Assembly: GCA_035369845.1 (NCBI GenBank)
Contig: DAOOVD010000017.1
Span: 1 to 45,322 of the forward strand
From: DAOOVD01 sp035369845
GTDB lineage: Bacteria > Bacillota > Desulfotomaculia > Desulfotomaculales > Pelotomaculaceae
Length of the DNA stretch: 45,322 nucleotides
Direction of reading: 5' to 3'
Shown: positions 7,201 through 15,600 of the stretch, in pieces
Numbering within the stretch: the stretch's first letter is position 1
Layout: every line of letters begins with the position of its first letter
Notes under the pieces: generated by a model
Told to the model about the DNA's origin: nothing
The model's database searches: none
The model's input: the letters and a program-made list of their open reading frames with translations, nothing else
Translations under genes and position numbers: made by a program

Positions 7201-9174
7201 TTACGCCCCCCCGCTGATCCTTAACCTGCACTCCATCTTAAAAGCATTGGACTCACTGATGCGCCTCGTTTCATCCATTTCACCCGCAGAGAAAGCCAGC
7301 CGGCAGTAAAAAGATTCACCGATCTCCCGGTAGCTCATCAACCCGATCAATGCCGCCGACGTTTTATCAATCTCGACGCGCACACTCTTTCTGGCGTCTC
7401 CCATCTCCACCCAACCGCTGGTAACGCCCAATCCGCATCTGGCCGAAACCAGGAATGACACCGCAGTTCCATGATCCACGGAGCGCCCGGACAGGAGGAA
7501 CGTTTCATCCTCCCTGCCTCCGTTGCGCGTCCGGTAATACAGGGTATTGGAGTCGAACGCCTCCGGGTTGAGAGTGATATTGCCCAGGCGAAAAGACCCC
7601 ATGGGAACAGTTTCCCAGTCAAACAAAAAGTTCAAAGACAACACGGGCAGCGTTGCAGATATATCCACCCTTTTTGTTACCGCCCCCAACGGAGTAGGCA
7701 CAGCGCCCTCAACCACAACGTCTCCGGAGCCGAGAACCTCGACAACGGGCTCAACGTGATTCAAATCGGTTATCTTGGGCCGCCCCACCGTTTCCAGCAC
7801 GACATGTCCGGTATACCAGTCCGAACCGAGACTGATGTCGTCGTAATACCCGTGCGGAAGCGTGGCGCAAAGCGGCGGTCCCGGCAGGCTGCCGAGCCAC
7901 AGCCCGTCTATCGCCAGGCCGCGGCGGCAATTCAGCCTTACCCGTGCCGTCTCCGTCTCGATAATCAAATACCGGCCCTGCCGCTCTATCACAGGGGCTT
8001 TTGAAGATCTCCCGGGAAGAATCTCAGGCTTTCTTTCCGTTTCACGCCCCTTCATACTGCCGGTTCTCCGCTCAAAGGCTTCCAGCCTGTTCCGGTACCC
8101 GCGCCAGCGCGCTTCGGTTATATGCGTTCTGAAATCACTGCTCCACAGGTAGCAGAGCTCGCGCCAGTCGTCCTCGGAGGCTAGGGGGTCTTCCTTCAGC
8201 CGCTCGTAGATTCGCCAGCAGGCCGTGTTGATGTATAAATCGTCCCGCCCCGTGACCGCCCAGCGGGTAACGTTGTACTTCCCCTGTTTTTTGACGGGAA
8301 CCGGCTGTTCCGGTGATTCAAGGTGGAGCCGGTTCCCGCCGCCCGGCTCATTCAGCAGCTCCAGGAGCTGTCCCGGGGAAACAAATTGAAAACGCCCGTC
8401 GTCGAGAAGCCTTTCAAAGAGCAGCCTGATGCGCTCCCACTCGCTGTTCTCAATGGGCGGTTCGGTATGGTAGCGGCCTGGCCGGAAGTCGAAGATCTCC
8501 ACGTCATTTGCGTAGAGCGGGAAAGCCCGCGGAGCGGCAGCCAGGTGGCCGGCCAGGTAATCCATGTACTCGTCCAGTTCCATCTCTCCGTGGGCGTAAC
8601 GCTGAAACTTTTGAAAGGCAATGGATTTGCTCCAGATCAGCGGTATTCCGTCACCGTGCTGGTTGCAGGCAACCTGCGGCAAATAGCGCCACTGCCTGTC
8701 CCATTCCGGATGATACGAGGCCGGGTTGTCCCATTCCATGATGATGGCCCGGTATCCAGCCTCAAGATAGTGCCGGATTAGACCGGCGGAGTACGCCTGC
8801 TCGTTGATTAACGCAATCCCCGGTCTTATGCCCAGTAAACGCAGATAAACCGCGTTTCCTATACGCAGATTGGCCGCGTTTACTTCCGCCGGAACCAGGG
8901 GGCCGATCAACTGGGCATAACCGCTGCCGATAAACTCACACGGGCCTTCGGTAACAAGACGCCTTAATTCCTCAACCCATGATGGATCAATATTGTAAAT
9001 TGCTTCTAATGTATAGGCGGGCAATTCAATGCCGAAAGGCAGACGGTATTCTCCAGCTAAGCGCAATAAAGGCCAGTAACAACGCTTAACTATCTCTGCG
9101 CGTTGTGATTCCTCAACCGAGGAAAACGCCAGGTTCAGATGAAATATTGAATACAGCAGCAGTTTACCGTTCAT
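7201..9174 (-). CDS. GH57-like glycoside hydrolase
   Basis: 657 aa. The N-terminal 270 residues look like the (beta/alpha)7 barrel of glycoside hydrolase family 57/38-type enzymes: an early FHLNLAF, then EFIGSGYAQLIGPLVP, NEQAYS (candidate nucleophile Glu) and YANDVEIFDFRPGRY (candidate acid Asp). The C-terminal half is beta-rich with a DWETVPMG segment and may be a sugar-binding or accessory barrel domain. No signal peptide, so it is likely cytoplasmic. The start ATG follows AAGGTG and lies 1 nt after the ATP-grasp stop. Substrate is unknown; GH57 members can be transglycosylases. Its place in a nonulosonate/glycan locus suggests work on a cell-surface glycan precursor. Confidence 0.6.
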   Translation of the reverse strand: MNGKLLLYSIFHLNLAFSSVEESQRAEIVKRCYWPLLRLAGEYRLPFGIELPAYTLEAIYNIDPSWVEELRRLVTEGPCEFIGSGYAQLIGPLVPAEVNAANLRIGNAVYLRLLGIRPGIALINEQAYSAGLIRHYLEAGYRAIIMEWDNPASYHPEWDRQWRYLPQVACNQHGDGIPLIWSKSIAFQKFQRYAHGEMELDEYMDYLAGHLAAAPRAFPLYANDVEIFDFRPGRYHTEPPIENSEWERIRLLFERLLDDGRFQFVSPGQLLELLNEPGGGNRLHLESPEQPVPVKKQGKYNVTRWAVTGRDDLYINTACWRIYERLKEDPLASEDDWRELCYLWSSDFRTHITEARWRGYRNRLEAFERRTGSMKGRETERKPEILPGRSSKAPVIERQGRYLIIETETARVRLNCRRGLAIDGLWLGSLPGPPLCATLPHGYYDDISLGSDWYTGHVVLETVGRPKITDLNHVEPVVEVLGSGDVVVEGAVPTPLGAVTKRVDISATLPVLSLNFLFDWETVPMGSFRLGNITLNPEAFDSNTLYYRTRNGGREDETFLLSGRSVDHGTAVSFLVSARCGLGVTSGWVEMGDARKSVRVEIDKTSAALIGLMSYREIGESFYCRLAFSAGEMDETRRISESNAFKMECRLRISGGA

Positions 9175-9175
9175 G

Positions 9176-10420
9176 TCACACCTTTTCGGTATTGATTTTA
9201 ATCGTTTTGTACACCCACTCTATCCTTTCGGACAATTCCTCGCGGCTGTTTCCGGTTGCGATAAACACTCCGAAACGGTGAGCGTGACTCAATAAAGGAG
9301 GTACGATGTCGCCGGTTTTATACCAAAATTCCAGTTTTTTAATCCAATCCTTCTCTAAAACCGATTCCACCCCTTCAATACCGGCCAGCCTGCCGGGTTC
9401 CGGAAAAAAGTAGCGGTTGGCGACACAGCAATTAAATTTGGGGACCAGTTTTTGCAGATCGGGCTCTTCTCCAACAGCGATTTTAATCGCCGCTTCAACA
9501 TAGTTTATTCCTGTACTCAACGGCACCAGGCTTTCGCAAAAATCACCGCCGCTTAAACGGGCCGCCATTTCGATCATCTTCGGGCCTTCCGCAGTCATCA
9601 CAACATCTCCCTTGGTCACGCCGTCGGTAACCCCCAGCGCCAATGAAGCCCGGACAACCAGGTCCTCCACTTCCTCGCGCTCCTCCCGCGACAGAACACT
9701 CGGCACCCATCCGCCGTTCTCCATTATCTGCGGCTTAAACAAGTCCAGCAGTTCATAATTTCGATCCGCAAAACCTGGAGTAACTCCCTTACCGCGATAC
9801 ATTACCGTTTCCGTGCTGATCTGCAGTCCTTCCAGGTATTCTTCCACCTGCACGCGGCCGCTCCGCGAAAAAGCCTTTGACTTGTCGTATAGATCCTCCA
9901 GGTCGCATCCCCGGTTCAACAGGAACACCCCGCGCGAACCGGAGCTGTCTATGGGCTTCATTACCAGAGAGTACCCTTTCTCGTTTATGACACGATTGAG
10001 ATCTTCTACCGAATGTATTTCTTGAAACCAAGGTATAGGAATTCCACATTCACGGAAGCGCACTTTCATATCATACTTGTTTGTTGCCAGGCGGGCAGTC
10101 TCTGTAGAAATACTTGGCAGGCCCAGGTATTGGCTTAATGCCGCAACAACATGGGGAATATCGCTACCCATGGTTATTACTCCCGCCACTTTATGTTCTG
10201 AGGTCTGATAATCGTCCAAGAAATTGCATAAAGCGGGAAGGTCGCGTGTGCTTATAACGGCATAATCATCAGCCAAAGAAAAGCCTGGTGAATTTGGATT
10301 CATGTCAACCGTAAGCACACGCAATCCTATTTTTTTTGCCGTGCGGATAAGAAACAGTTGGTCAGCGCTTGCCCCCAACACCAATAGTGTCCGTTGCCGA
10401 CCTTCCTCACTTCTATCCAA
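9176..10420 (-). CDS. ATP-grasp ligase
   Basis: 414 aa. The N-terminal pre-ATP-grasp Rossmann-like segment (LLVLGASADQLFLIRTAKKIG) is followed by an ATP-grasp fold: KYDMKVRFRECGIPIPWF, VMKPIDSSGSRGV (ATP lysine loop), VEEYLEGLQISTETV and EMAARLSGGDF (metal site). These enzymes join a carboxylate to an amine or similar nucleophile via acyl phosphate. The TTG start at 10420 is chosen because GGAGG lies 8 nt upstream; the gene then overlaps the end of the SDR by 8 nt. Context suggests ligating an amino acid or other acid to a surface sugar, but that is inference; biotin-carboxylase-like or peptide ligase roles remain open. Confidence 0.8.
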   Translation of the reverse strand: MDRSEEGRQRTLLVLGASADQLFLIRTAKKIGLRVLTVDMNPNSPGFSLADDYAVISTRDLPALCNFLDDYQTSEHKVAGVITMGSDIPHVVAALSQYLGLPSISTETARLATNKYDMKVRFRECGIPIPWFQEIHSVEDLNRVINEKGYSLVMKPIDSSGSRGVFLLNRGCDLEDLYDKSKAFSRSGRVQVEEYLEGLQISTETVMYRGKGVTPGFADRNYELLDLFKPQIMENGGWVPSVLSREEREEVEDLVVRASLALGVTDGVTKGDVVMTAEGPKMIEMAARLSGGDFCESLVPLSTGINYVEAAIKIAVGEEPDLQKLVPKFNCCVANRYFFPEPGRLAGIEGVESVLEKDWIKKLEFWYKTGDIVPPLLSHAHRFGVFIATGNSREELSERIEWVYKTIKINTEKV

Positions 10421-11162
10421 GGTAAGCACCTCCGCTTACACTTATAACCTGCCCGGTGATGTAATTTTGCTCATCAGAAGCTAAAAACACACAAGTATTG
10501 GCTACATCACCAAGCTCACCCGGCCTTTTGAGCAAAGTCATTTCTACGATTTTTTCGCCCGCCGGGCTATTTAGTTCATCACGGGTTTGATCGGTTAAAA
10601 TTATTCCCGGAGCAACGGCATTGACTAGTATGTTATAAGGCGCTCCATAACGGGCAATTACTTTTGTCAAACTGTTGACTCCTGCCTTAGATACCGCGTA
10701 GTGTACTGTTTTGGGACCGTGATACTGACCGGCCACTGAAGAAATATTAATAATTCTGCCATAATTCTGCTTTTTCATAAAGCTGAAAACTTCCTGGCAA
10801 CAAATGAAAGGCCCTTTTAAATTAACATTCATAATCATATCCCAATCATCGTCAGTAATTTCCTCAAACCAACCCCTTTTGTTTATACCAGCGTTGTTAA
10901 CCAAGATATCAATTTTGTTAAACGTTTTATAAGCAATATCAAACATGCGTCTAACATCTTCACGGTTGGAAACATCAGCTTCTACTATTTCAGCCATAAC
11001 TCCATAAGACTTCACAATATCTTGAACTTCAACGGCGGCCTTTTTATTAGATTTATAATTAATTACTATGTTACAACCCTCTCTGGCAAAAGTCATGGCT
11101 ATTTCCCTGCCGATTCCCCTGCTCGAACCGGTAACTACGGCAACTTTGTTTTTTAATCTCAT
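10413..11162 (-). CDS. Short-chain dehydrogenase/reductase (FabG-like)
   Basis: 249 aa classical SDR. TGSSRGIG cofactor motif (residues 11-18), NNAG, the serine in INISSVAG, and the YAVSK catalytic Tyr-Lys pair are all present; the C-terminus VSGGAYLG is typical. It is FabG-like, but its location with an ATP-grasp enzyme, a pyruvyl transferase and Pse genes argues for a sugar-modifying oxidoreductase, comparable in position to the PtmA-type SDR of Campylobacter flagellar glycan loci, rather than fatty acid synthesis. It is noticeably more A+T rich than its neighbours, a possible sign of transfer. SD GGGGG lies about 9 nt before ATG. Confidence 0.85.
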   Translation of the reverse strand: MRLKNKVAVVTGSSRGIGREIAMTFAREGCNIVINYKSNKKAAVEVQDIVKSYGVMAEIVEADVSNREDVRRMFDIAYKTFNKIDILVNNAGINKRGWFEEITDDDWDMIMNVNLKGPFICCQEVFSFMKKQNYGRIINISSVAGQYHGPKTVHYAVSKAGVNSLTKVIARYGAPYNILVNAVAPGIILTDQTRDELNSPAGEKIVEMTLLKRPGELGDVANTCVFLASDEQNYITGQVISVSGGAYLG

Positions 11163-11684
11163 CTACAAAACCCCCTAATTAAAATCAGACATCAATGTAA
11201 TAGCTTCAACTGCATTTACATCAGCCGTTACGTAAATCAATAAGGAAGGCAGCGATCGGACTATGAAGCAATTTATCAAGAAACTGTATGGCTAATGGTG
11301 GCAGGCGAAGCGTAACACCTAAGATGATCTAGTTTATGACCCTGTAATCATATGGAGGCCTTTTAAGTGGTTGTTCCTCTAAAACATTGGAGAAATAACC
11401 TTGTGATTGTATGCAAAATATTTACCAATCTCAAACCTTTTTGATTCTGCGGTAACACTTTTTACACCACTATTGATATTTCGTCAAATTATAGTAATTT
11501 CCTTCAAAAAATAAAACCTTATCCAAAGTTCGATGTAATTTACATTTAAAGTTGTAATTATTAAAACTTCTTTGTGTATTTTAATTAAACCCCTTTCAAT
11601 TAAGCAAATCTTAAGTAACTAATAATATTTTAACTATCTTGGTTAAGAAATAGCTTTAGTCACACTCACTAATCTCCTTTCAGT
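11163..11684. other. A+T-rich intergenic gap, nothing recognised
   Basis: About 520 bp of low G+C sequence with stops in all frames. I see no RNA gene, convincing terminator or repeat. It holds the upstream region of the SDR operon and the end of the pyruvyl transferase gene. A fragment near 11255-11303 can be read DYEAIYQETVWLMVAGEA but is not recognised and may be chance. Confidence 0.6.
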
Positions 11685-12911
11685 TTACTCTATTTTTTTA
11701 GTAATTAAGCCGGAAGCGATTTCAATATAATGATTAACTTCTTTTCTGCCTTTTTCAACGCGTTCTACTATGCTTTTTGAAAGTTTATTCCTGCTATTAA
11801 AAATCCCCTGAACAATTTGCAGGACATTTTGAGGATAAAAATCTTCAAGGGATACAACAAAATTATCTTTCCCCAACCATTCCATAAAACCCGCCACTTT
11901 AGGGTTATAATCAATGGCGACAGATGGAACTCCCTGGATGGCGGCATATACATTGGCGTGCAAGCGAGTGCAAATCGCGGCATCTGCCTGATGGTAAAGC
12001 GCCAGACACTCATCTACAGTCAGGTCCTTTTTGACGACGATTGCTTTATTTTTATTAACCATCTTGTCAACAACCAACTTAGCTATATATCTGTCGTCTT
12101 CATTTTTATTGCCGTGTTCATAAGTGCATTGCGGAATAAAAAGCAAATTGGCGTCGTAATGAGAGATCAGTTCGTCACATATTATAGCCATCGATTCAAT
12201 GTATTGTTTCATGTCAAGATTACTGCCCGAAGGGATACTACGAACCGATATTGCGATCACAGGGCCGGGTCTCTGATGTGCCTGGCGCCAGGTAGTAATC
12301 GAACGCGCCACATTGACATCGGGCGGATGAAGACCCAAAACCGGATCCGGAAGTTTTGTCACCGTACCGTCATATCCAAGCTCCTTTAAGGCAATACAAC
12401 TCCCGCTGTCCCGGACGGTAACCGCGTCAGTAAATTCAGCAGCCAAACGTGTTAATTGAATCCCATAATCGGTTCGAAACGGACCCACCGACATGCCGTA
12501 CCACATGACCGGTGTTCCTGACATCTTTGCCATCAAAGTCAAGATGAAAAGATATGGAATAGGGCCTCTAAGAAGATCGATCGTTATATCAACCAGAAAA
12601 TTGCCTGCACCCAAAACAAGCAAATCGCTTGAGGCAATTTCTTCCTTAAGAATTTTTATGTGAGTCCGGTCATCCCCGTAATTAAATCCTCTGAACCACT
12701 TATCCGCGCTTTCCGCTTTACTGTCATATTCAAAGTTCTGAACCGAACGAAGGCCGTATTTTTCATACGCGTTTTCACTCGCATGGCGTGATACGACCGC
12801 CCCGTCAAACGCTCCAATCCTTTTTCTAAGACCGTTCACCAGTACCAGCATCGCCGCATCGTCGCCCTGGCTTTTGATTCCGTAAGCACCTGCGAAAATT
12901 ATTTTTTTAAT
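11685..12911 (-). CDS. Polysaccharide pyruvyl transferase family protein (CsaB/WcaK-like)
   Basis: About 408 aa. Members transfer pyruvate from PEP to a sugar as a ketal; in Gram-positives CsaB-type pyruvylation makes the wall polymer to which SLH domains bind. Visible motifs: GAGNFLVD, YGMSVGPF, LPDPVLGLH, CTRLHANVYAAIQGVPSVAIDYNPK. The first ATG (12851) would cut off a conserved N-terminal strand; the frame continues upstream as KKIIFAGAYGIKSQGDDA, which matches the family's G-x-GDDA start, back to an in-frame stop. Within that extension only ATT/ATA codons can initiate, and ATT at 12911 has AAGGTGA 7 nt upstream. I therefore give 12911, noting that an ATT start is unusual. It overlaps the methyltransferase end by 13 nt. 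Confidence 0.75.
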   Translation of the reverse strand: MKKIIFAGAYGIKSQGDDAAMLVLVNGLRKRIGAFDGAVVSRHASENAYEKYGLRSVQNFEYDSKAESADKWFRGFNYGDDRTHIKILKEEIASSDLLVLGAGNFLVDITIDLLRGPIPYLFILTLMAKMSGTPVMWYGMSVGPFRTDYGIQLTRLAAEFTDAVTVRDSGSCIALKELGYDGTVTKLPDPVLGLHPPDVNVARSITTWRQAHQRPGPVIAISVRSIPSGSNLDMKQYIESMAIICDELISHYDANLLFIPQCTYEHGNKNEDDRYIAKLVVDKMVNKNKAIVVKKDLTVDECLALYHQADAAICTRLHANVYAAIQGVPSVAIDYNPKVAGFMEWLGKDNFVVSLEDFYPQNVLQIVQGIFNSRNKLSKSIVERVEKGRKEVNHYIEIASGLITKKIE

Positions 12912-13837
12912 GAAACATCACCTTCTTTAACTTTGCCTGTTAAAACAACCTCTCGTCCGATTCCGAGGCCAGCCAATTGACGATAAAAGGCTTTTTTCAA
13001 GTTAGTCATGCCTGCCGCTGCAAGGTTTTTCTCTAAATTTTTCCTTTTAGCATGACACTGTCGGCCGAGAATATCATTTCCTATATAATTGTCTCCCATA
13101 AGCAAGAATAAGTCGATGGGAAACGTCGTTTCACACGATACAATTTCGAATCCATTTTTTTGGAACAAATCAGCCAGAGAATCAAATTCAAAATAGTTTA
13201 TATGATGCGGAGGCGCCACCCACCAGGGCTTATACCCGCAGGCCGCTCTCAGTGCCCTTTGAATCGGATTGTAATCGTTGGGCACAACTACACACAGCAA
13301 ACCGCCCAGGTTCAACAACAGTCTGGCGAGCCGGAGTACATGCCGGGGGTTGGGAACGTGTTCCAAAACTTCGGACATATGTACGACATCAAAACAGCCG
13401 AGTTTATGTACAGTTTCCTCATTAAAAAAATCCTCCAGGATGTCTAAACCGAGCTCACGGCTGTGCGCGGCGGCCTGGGCCGACGGTTCAATTCCAAGCG
13501 TATGCCATCCCCGCTCCTTGCCGTGCAGCAAAAAGAATCCCGGGCCCGAACCGATGTCCAGTATCCGGCGACGGGACGGAGGCAGCAAATTCTCAAAAAG
13601 ATCATACCGTTCGCTGTAGACGAGATTCCACCAGTCCAGGTCTTCCCTGTAACGTTCCAGGTAAAGCGGCTTCTCGGTGGAGTAGTATTCATCCCGGTAA
13701 ATCATGTCAAGTTCTTCCGCAGTCGGGATGGGTACGATATGTTTAAACCCGCATTGTTCGCATTCGATTACGTCAAACCCTTTAACCGTGTCCAGTACAG
13801 GACCGTTGTGCTGTTTCCAGCGGCGAATTCCAGGCAT
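12899..13837 (-). CDS. Class I SAM-dependent methyltransferase
   Basis: 312 aa. The SAM motif ILDIGSGPGFFL (near residue 92) and the acidic GIEPS after beta-2 are clear, followed by FDVVHMSEVLEHVPNP. The N-terminus has an isolated CEQCGF pair, a rudiment of the small zinc knuckle found in sugar C-methyltransferase-like proteins. Start at 13837 is supported by GAGGA with A-rich spacing, and overlaps the end of the PseF-PseG gene by 56 nt, indicating translational coupling. Likely O- or N-methylation of a glycan or nonulosonic acid; substrate not determinable. Confidence 0.8.
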   Translation of the reverse strand: MPGIRRWKQHNGPVLDTVKGFDVIECEQCGFKHIVPIPTAEELDMIYRDEYYSTEKPLYLERYREDLDWWNLVYSERYDLFENLLPPSRRRILDIGSGPGFFLLHGKERGWHTLGIEPSAQAAAHSRELGLDILEDFFNEETVHKLGCFDVVHMSEVLEHVPNPRHVLRLARLLLNLGGLLCVVVPNDYNPIQRALRAACGYKPWWVAPPHHINYFEFDSLADLFQKNGFEIVSCETTFPIDLFLLMGDNYIGNDILGRQCHAKRKNLEKNLAAAGMTNLKKAFYRQLAGLGIGREVVLTGKVKEGDVSLKK

Positions 13838-15593
13838 TTTTATTCCTCATTTCTTCCGCAATAAGCTCAGCTATCCTGATCGCCCCTCTGCCGTCCACCA
13901 AGCTGCCGGCTTTACGCGACATCCGGGTCATTCTCTCCCGGTCCGACAGCAAAGAACGGACAGCCTGAGAAACGGATTCCGGCGTTACCTTCTCGTGTAC
14001 GCCGAGGCAAACCGCAATACCGGCTTTTGCAAACGCCGAGGCAGACATTTCATGATCCTCCGTCAGGCACATGTAGACGGCTGGCACACCTACCGCGGCC
14101 AGTTCGTAGGCGGTAACCCCGAAAGACGCCACGGCCAAGTCGGCCCGGGCCATCAGGCCGGGCATGTCGCTGACATTACGGCGCACTTCAAATTTTCCGC
14201 TGGACTTTGCCAGCATTTTTTCCAGGGCGTCATCATTGGTAAAACCCGGTCCCAGCACGACAACGGCATCAAAGGTCTCCTCCAGCAAACCAAGACCTTC
14301 AACAGCTTTCAGGGTCAGCCCGGCTGGATCGCTTCCCCCCATGGTGATCAGCACCACCGGTTTTTCATGCGGCACACGTTCAGGAGCATTGGAGAACTCC
14401 CGACGCAGTACCACCCACTCCCATCCCACGAACAGCCGGCCGCAAAAAGCCTCCCAGTCCATTTTGGACACCTGTTCAACCGGCGGGTAGAAAGACATAT
14501 CGGCCGCCAGCCTCCGGTCACTGGGATCGTCGATGGCAACAATTAAAACCCCGTCCCTGCGCCAGTTCTCAACGGCACCGCTTGATAATTCAGACCGAAT
14601 ATCCAATATCACCGCGTCCGGCCGGAGCTCCCTGACAACTGAATCCAGCCAAGCATCTTCCGGATACCCGGGGTTTTGAACAATAGGATATCCAGCCTTG
14701 CGCACCATTTCGCAACCTGCTTCACCAGTAACCATGGCGAATGTTACTCCGCAGCCGAAGGTTTCCCGCATTTCGTCGGCAAGAGCCAGGCTGCGCACGA
14801 CGTGGCCCAGACCGATCCGGCTGTCGCCGTCGCAGCGGAAAAGCACCCGCCGGCTTTTTTCGTTTACGTTTTTACGCTTCACGTGCGCGTTGATCTTCAA
14901 CAAGCCCGGTTCAGAACGCAAAAGCCGGACTACATCGCGCATATCGGCCTCGCCGGCGGGGACGTTTAAGCGGGCGTAAACCTCTTCCAAAAACGTCAGA
15001 TCTGCCGGCGTATCCACGGAAACGCGCGCCCCGGCGAACTGATAGTCAGGATCAATGGGCGCATAAGCTATGTTTACAAAATCAGGATGGGCCTTAAAAT
15101 ACGCGGTGACGTGTTCCTTTGCCGCCAGGTCGTTTCCCGCTTCTTCCACCAGCTTTTTTAAAGCGTTGTAGGTTAACGGACAAAAACCCTCGTGGATGCA
15201 GGGAACTTGAGGATCGCCCGTGCAATAATCAGCCCCTTTTCTGACCAGCGTTTCAATCAAGAGATCGATCATACCGGGATCAATGAGCGGAGCGTCACCG
15301 GTAACGCGTACAACGATATCCGCTTCCAGTTCCTCCGCCGCAATCATATAACGTTCCAGGACGTTATCCTCCGGACCCCGGACTACCTTTACACCCATAG
15401 AACCGGCAAAAGAACATATCGGATCGTCAGACGGGTTGCCCGATGTGGCAATGGCAACCTCGTCCACGTGTTTGCACTTGCGCAGGCGGTGCACGATATG
15501 CCATAAAACCGGCCTGCCGGCCAAAGGCATCAATACTTTGCCGGGCAGGCGGCTTGAACTCATCCGGGCTTGAATTATCGCCACAGTGCGCAT
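13782..15593 (-). CDS. Fused nonulosonate cytidylyltransferase and UDP-sugar hydrolase (PseF-PseG)
   Basis: 603 aa with two enzymes in one chain. Residues 1-250 form a SpsF/CMP-KDO-synthetase-like nucleotidyltransferase (QARMSSSRLPGK near residue 8, VTGDAPLIDP, SVDTPADL), which would activate the sugar acid with CMP. After a lysine/arginine-rich linker, residues from about 265 to 575 match PseG, a GT-B-fold hydrolase that removes UDP from the bis-acetamido altrose: RCDGDSRIGLGH, AIDDPSDR, TMGGSDPAG and SFGVTAYELAAVGVP. Thus steps 4 and 6 of pseudaminic acid synthesis are joined. It starts 7 nt after the PseI-like gene and overlaps the methyltransferase. Confidence 0.85.
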   Translation of the reverse strand: MRTVAIIQARMSSSRLPGKVLMPLAGRPVLWHIVHRLRKCKHVDEVAIATSGNPSDDPICSFAGSMGVKVVRGPEDNVLERYMIAAEELEADIVVRVTGDAPLIDPGMIDLLIETLVRKGADYCTGDPQVPCIHEGFCPLTYNALKKLVEEAGNDLAAKEHVTAYFKAHPDFVNIAYAPIDPDYQFAGARVSVDTPADLTFLEEVYARLNVPAGEADMRDVVRLLRSEPGLLKINAHVKRKNVNEKSRRVLFRCDGDSRIGLGHVVRSLALADEMRETFGCGVTFAMVTGEAGCEMVRKAGYPIVQNPGYPEDAWLDSVVRELRPDAVILDIRSELSSGAVENWRRDGVLIVAIDDPSDRRLAADMSFYPPVEQVSKMDWEAFCGRLFVGWEWVVLRREFSNAPERVPHEKPVVLITMGGSDPAGLTLKAVEGLGLLEETFDAVVVLGPGFTNDDALEKMLAKSSGKFEVRRNVSDMPGLMARADLAVASFGVTAYELAAVGVPAVYMCLTEDHEMSASAFAKAGIAVCLGVHEKVTPESVSQAVRSLLSDRERMTRMSRKAGSLVDGRGAIRIAELIAEEMRNKNAWNSPLETAQRSCTGHG

Positions 15594-15600
15594 GCTGAAT

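Noticed and set aside
11163..11684. Gene remnant in the A+T-rich gap
   Set aside because: Only a short stretch reads as plausible protein, with no recognised family, and stops are dense in every frame.
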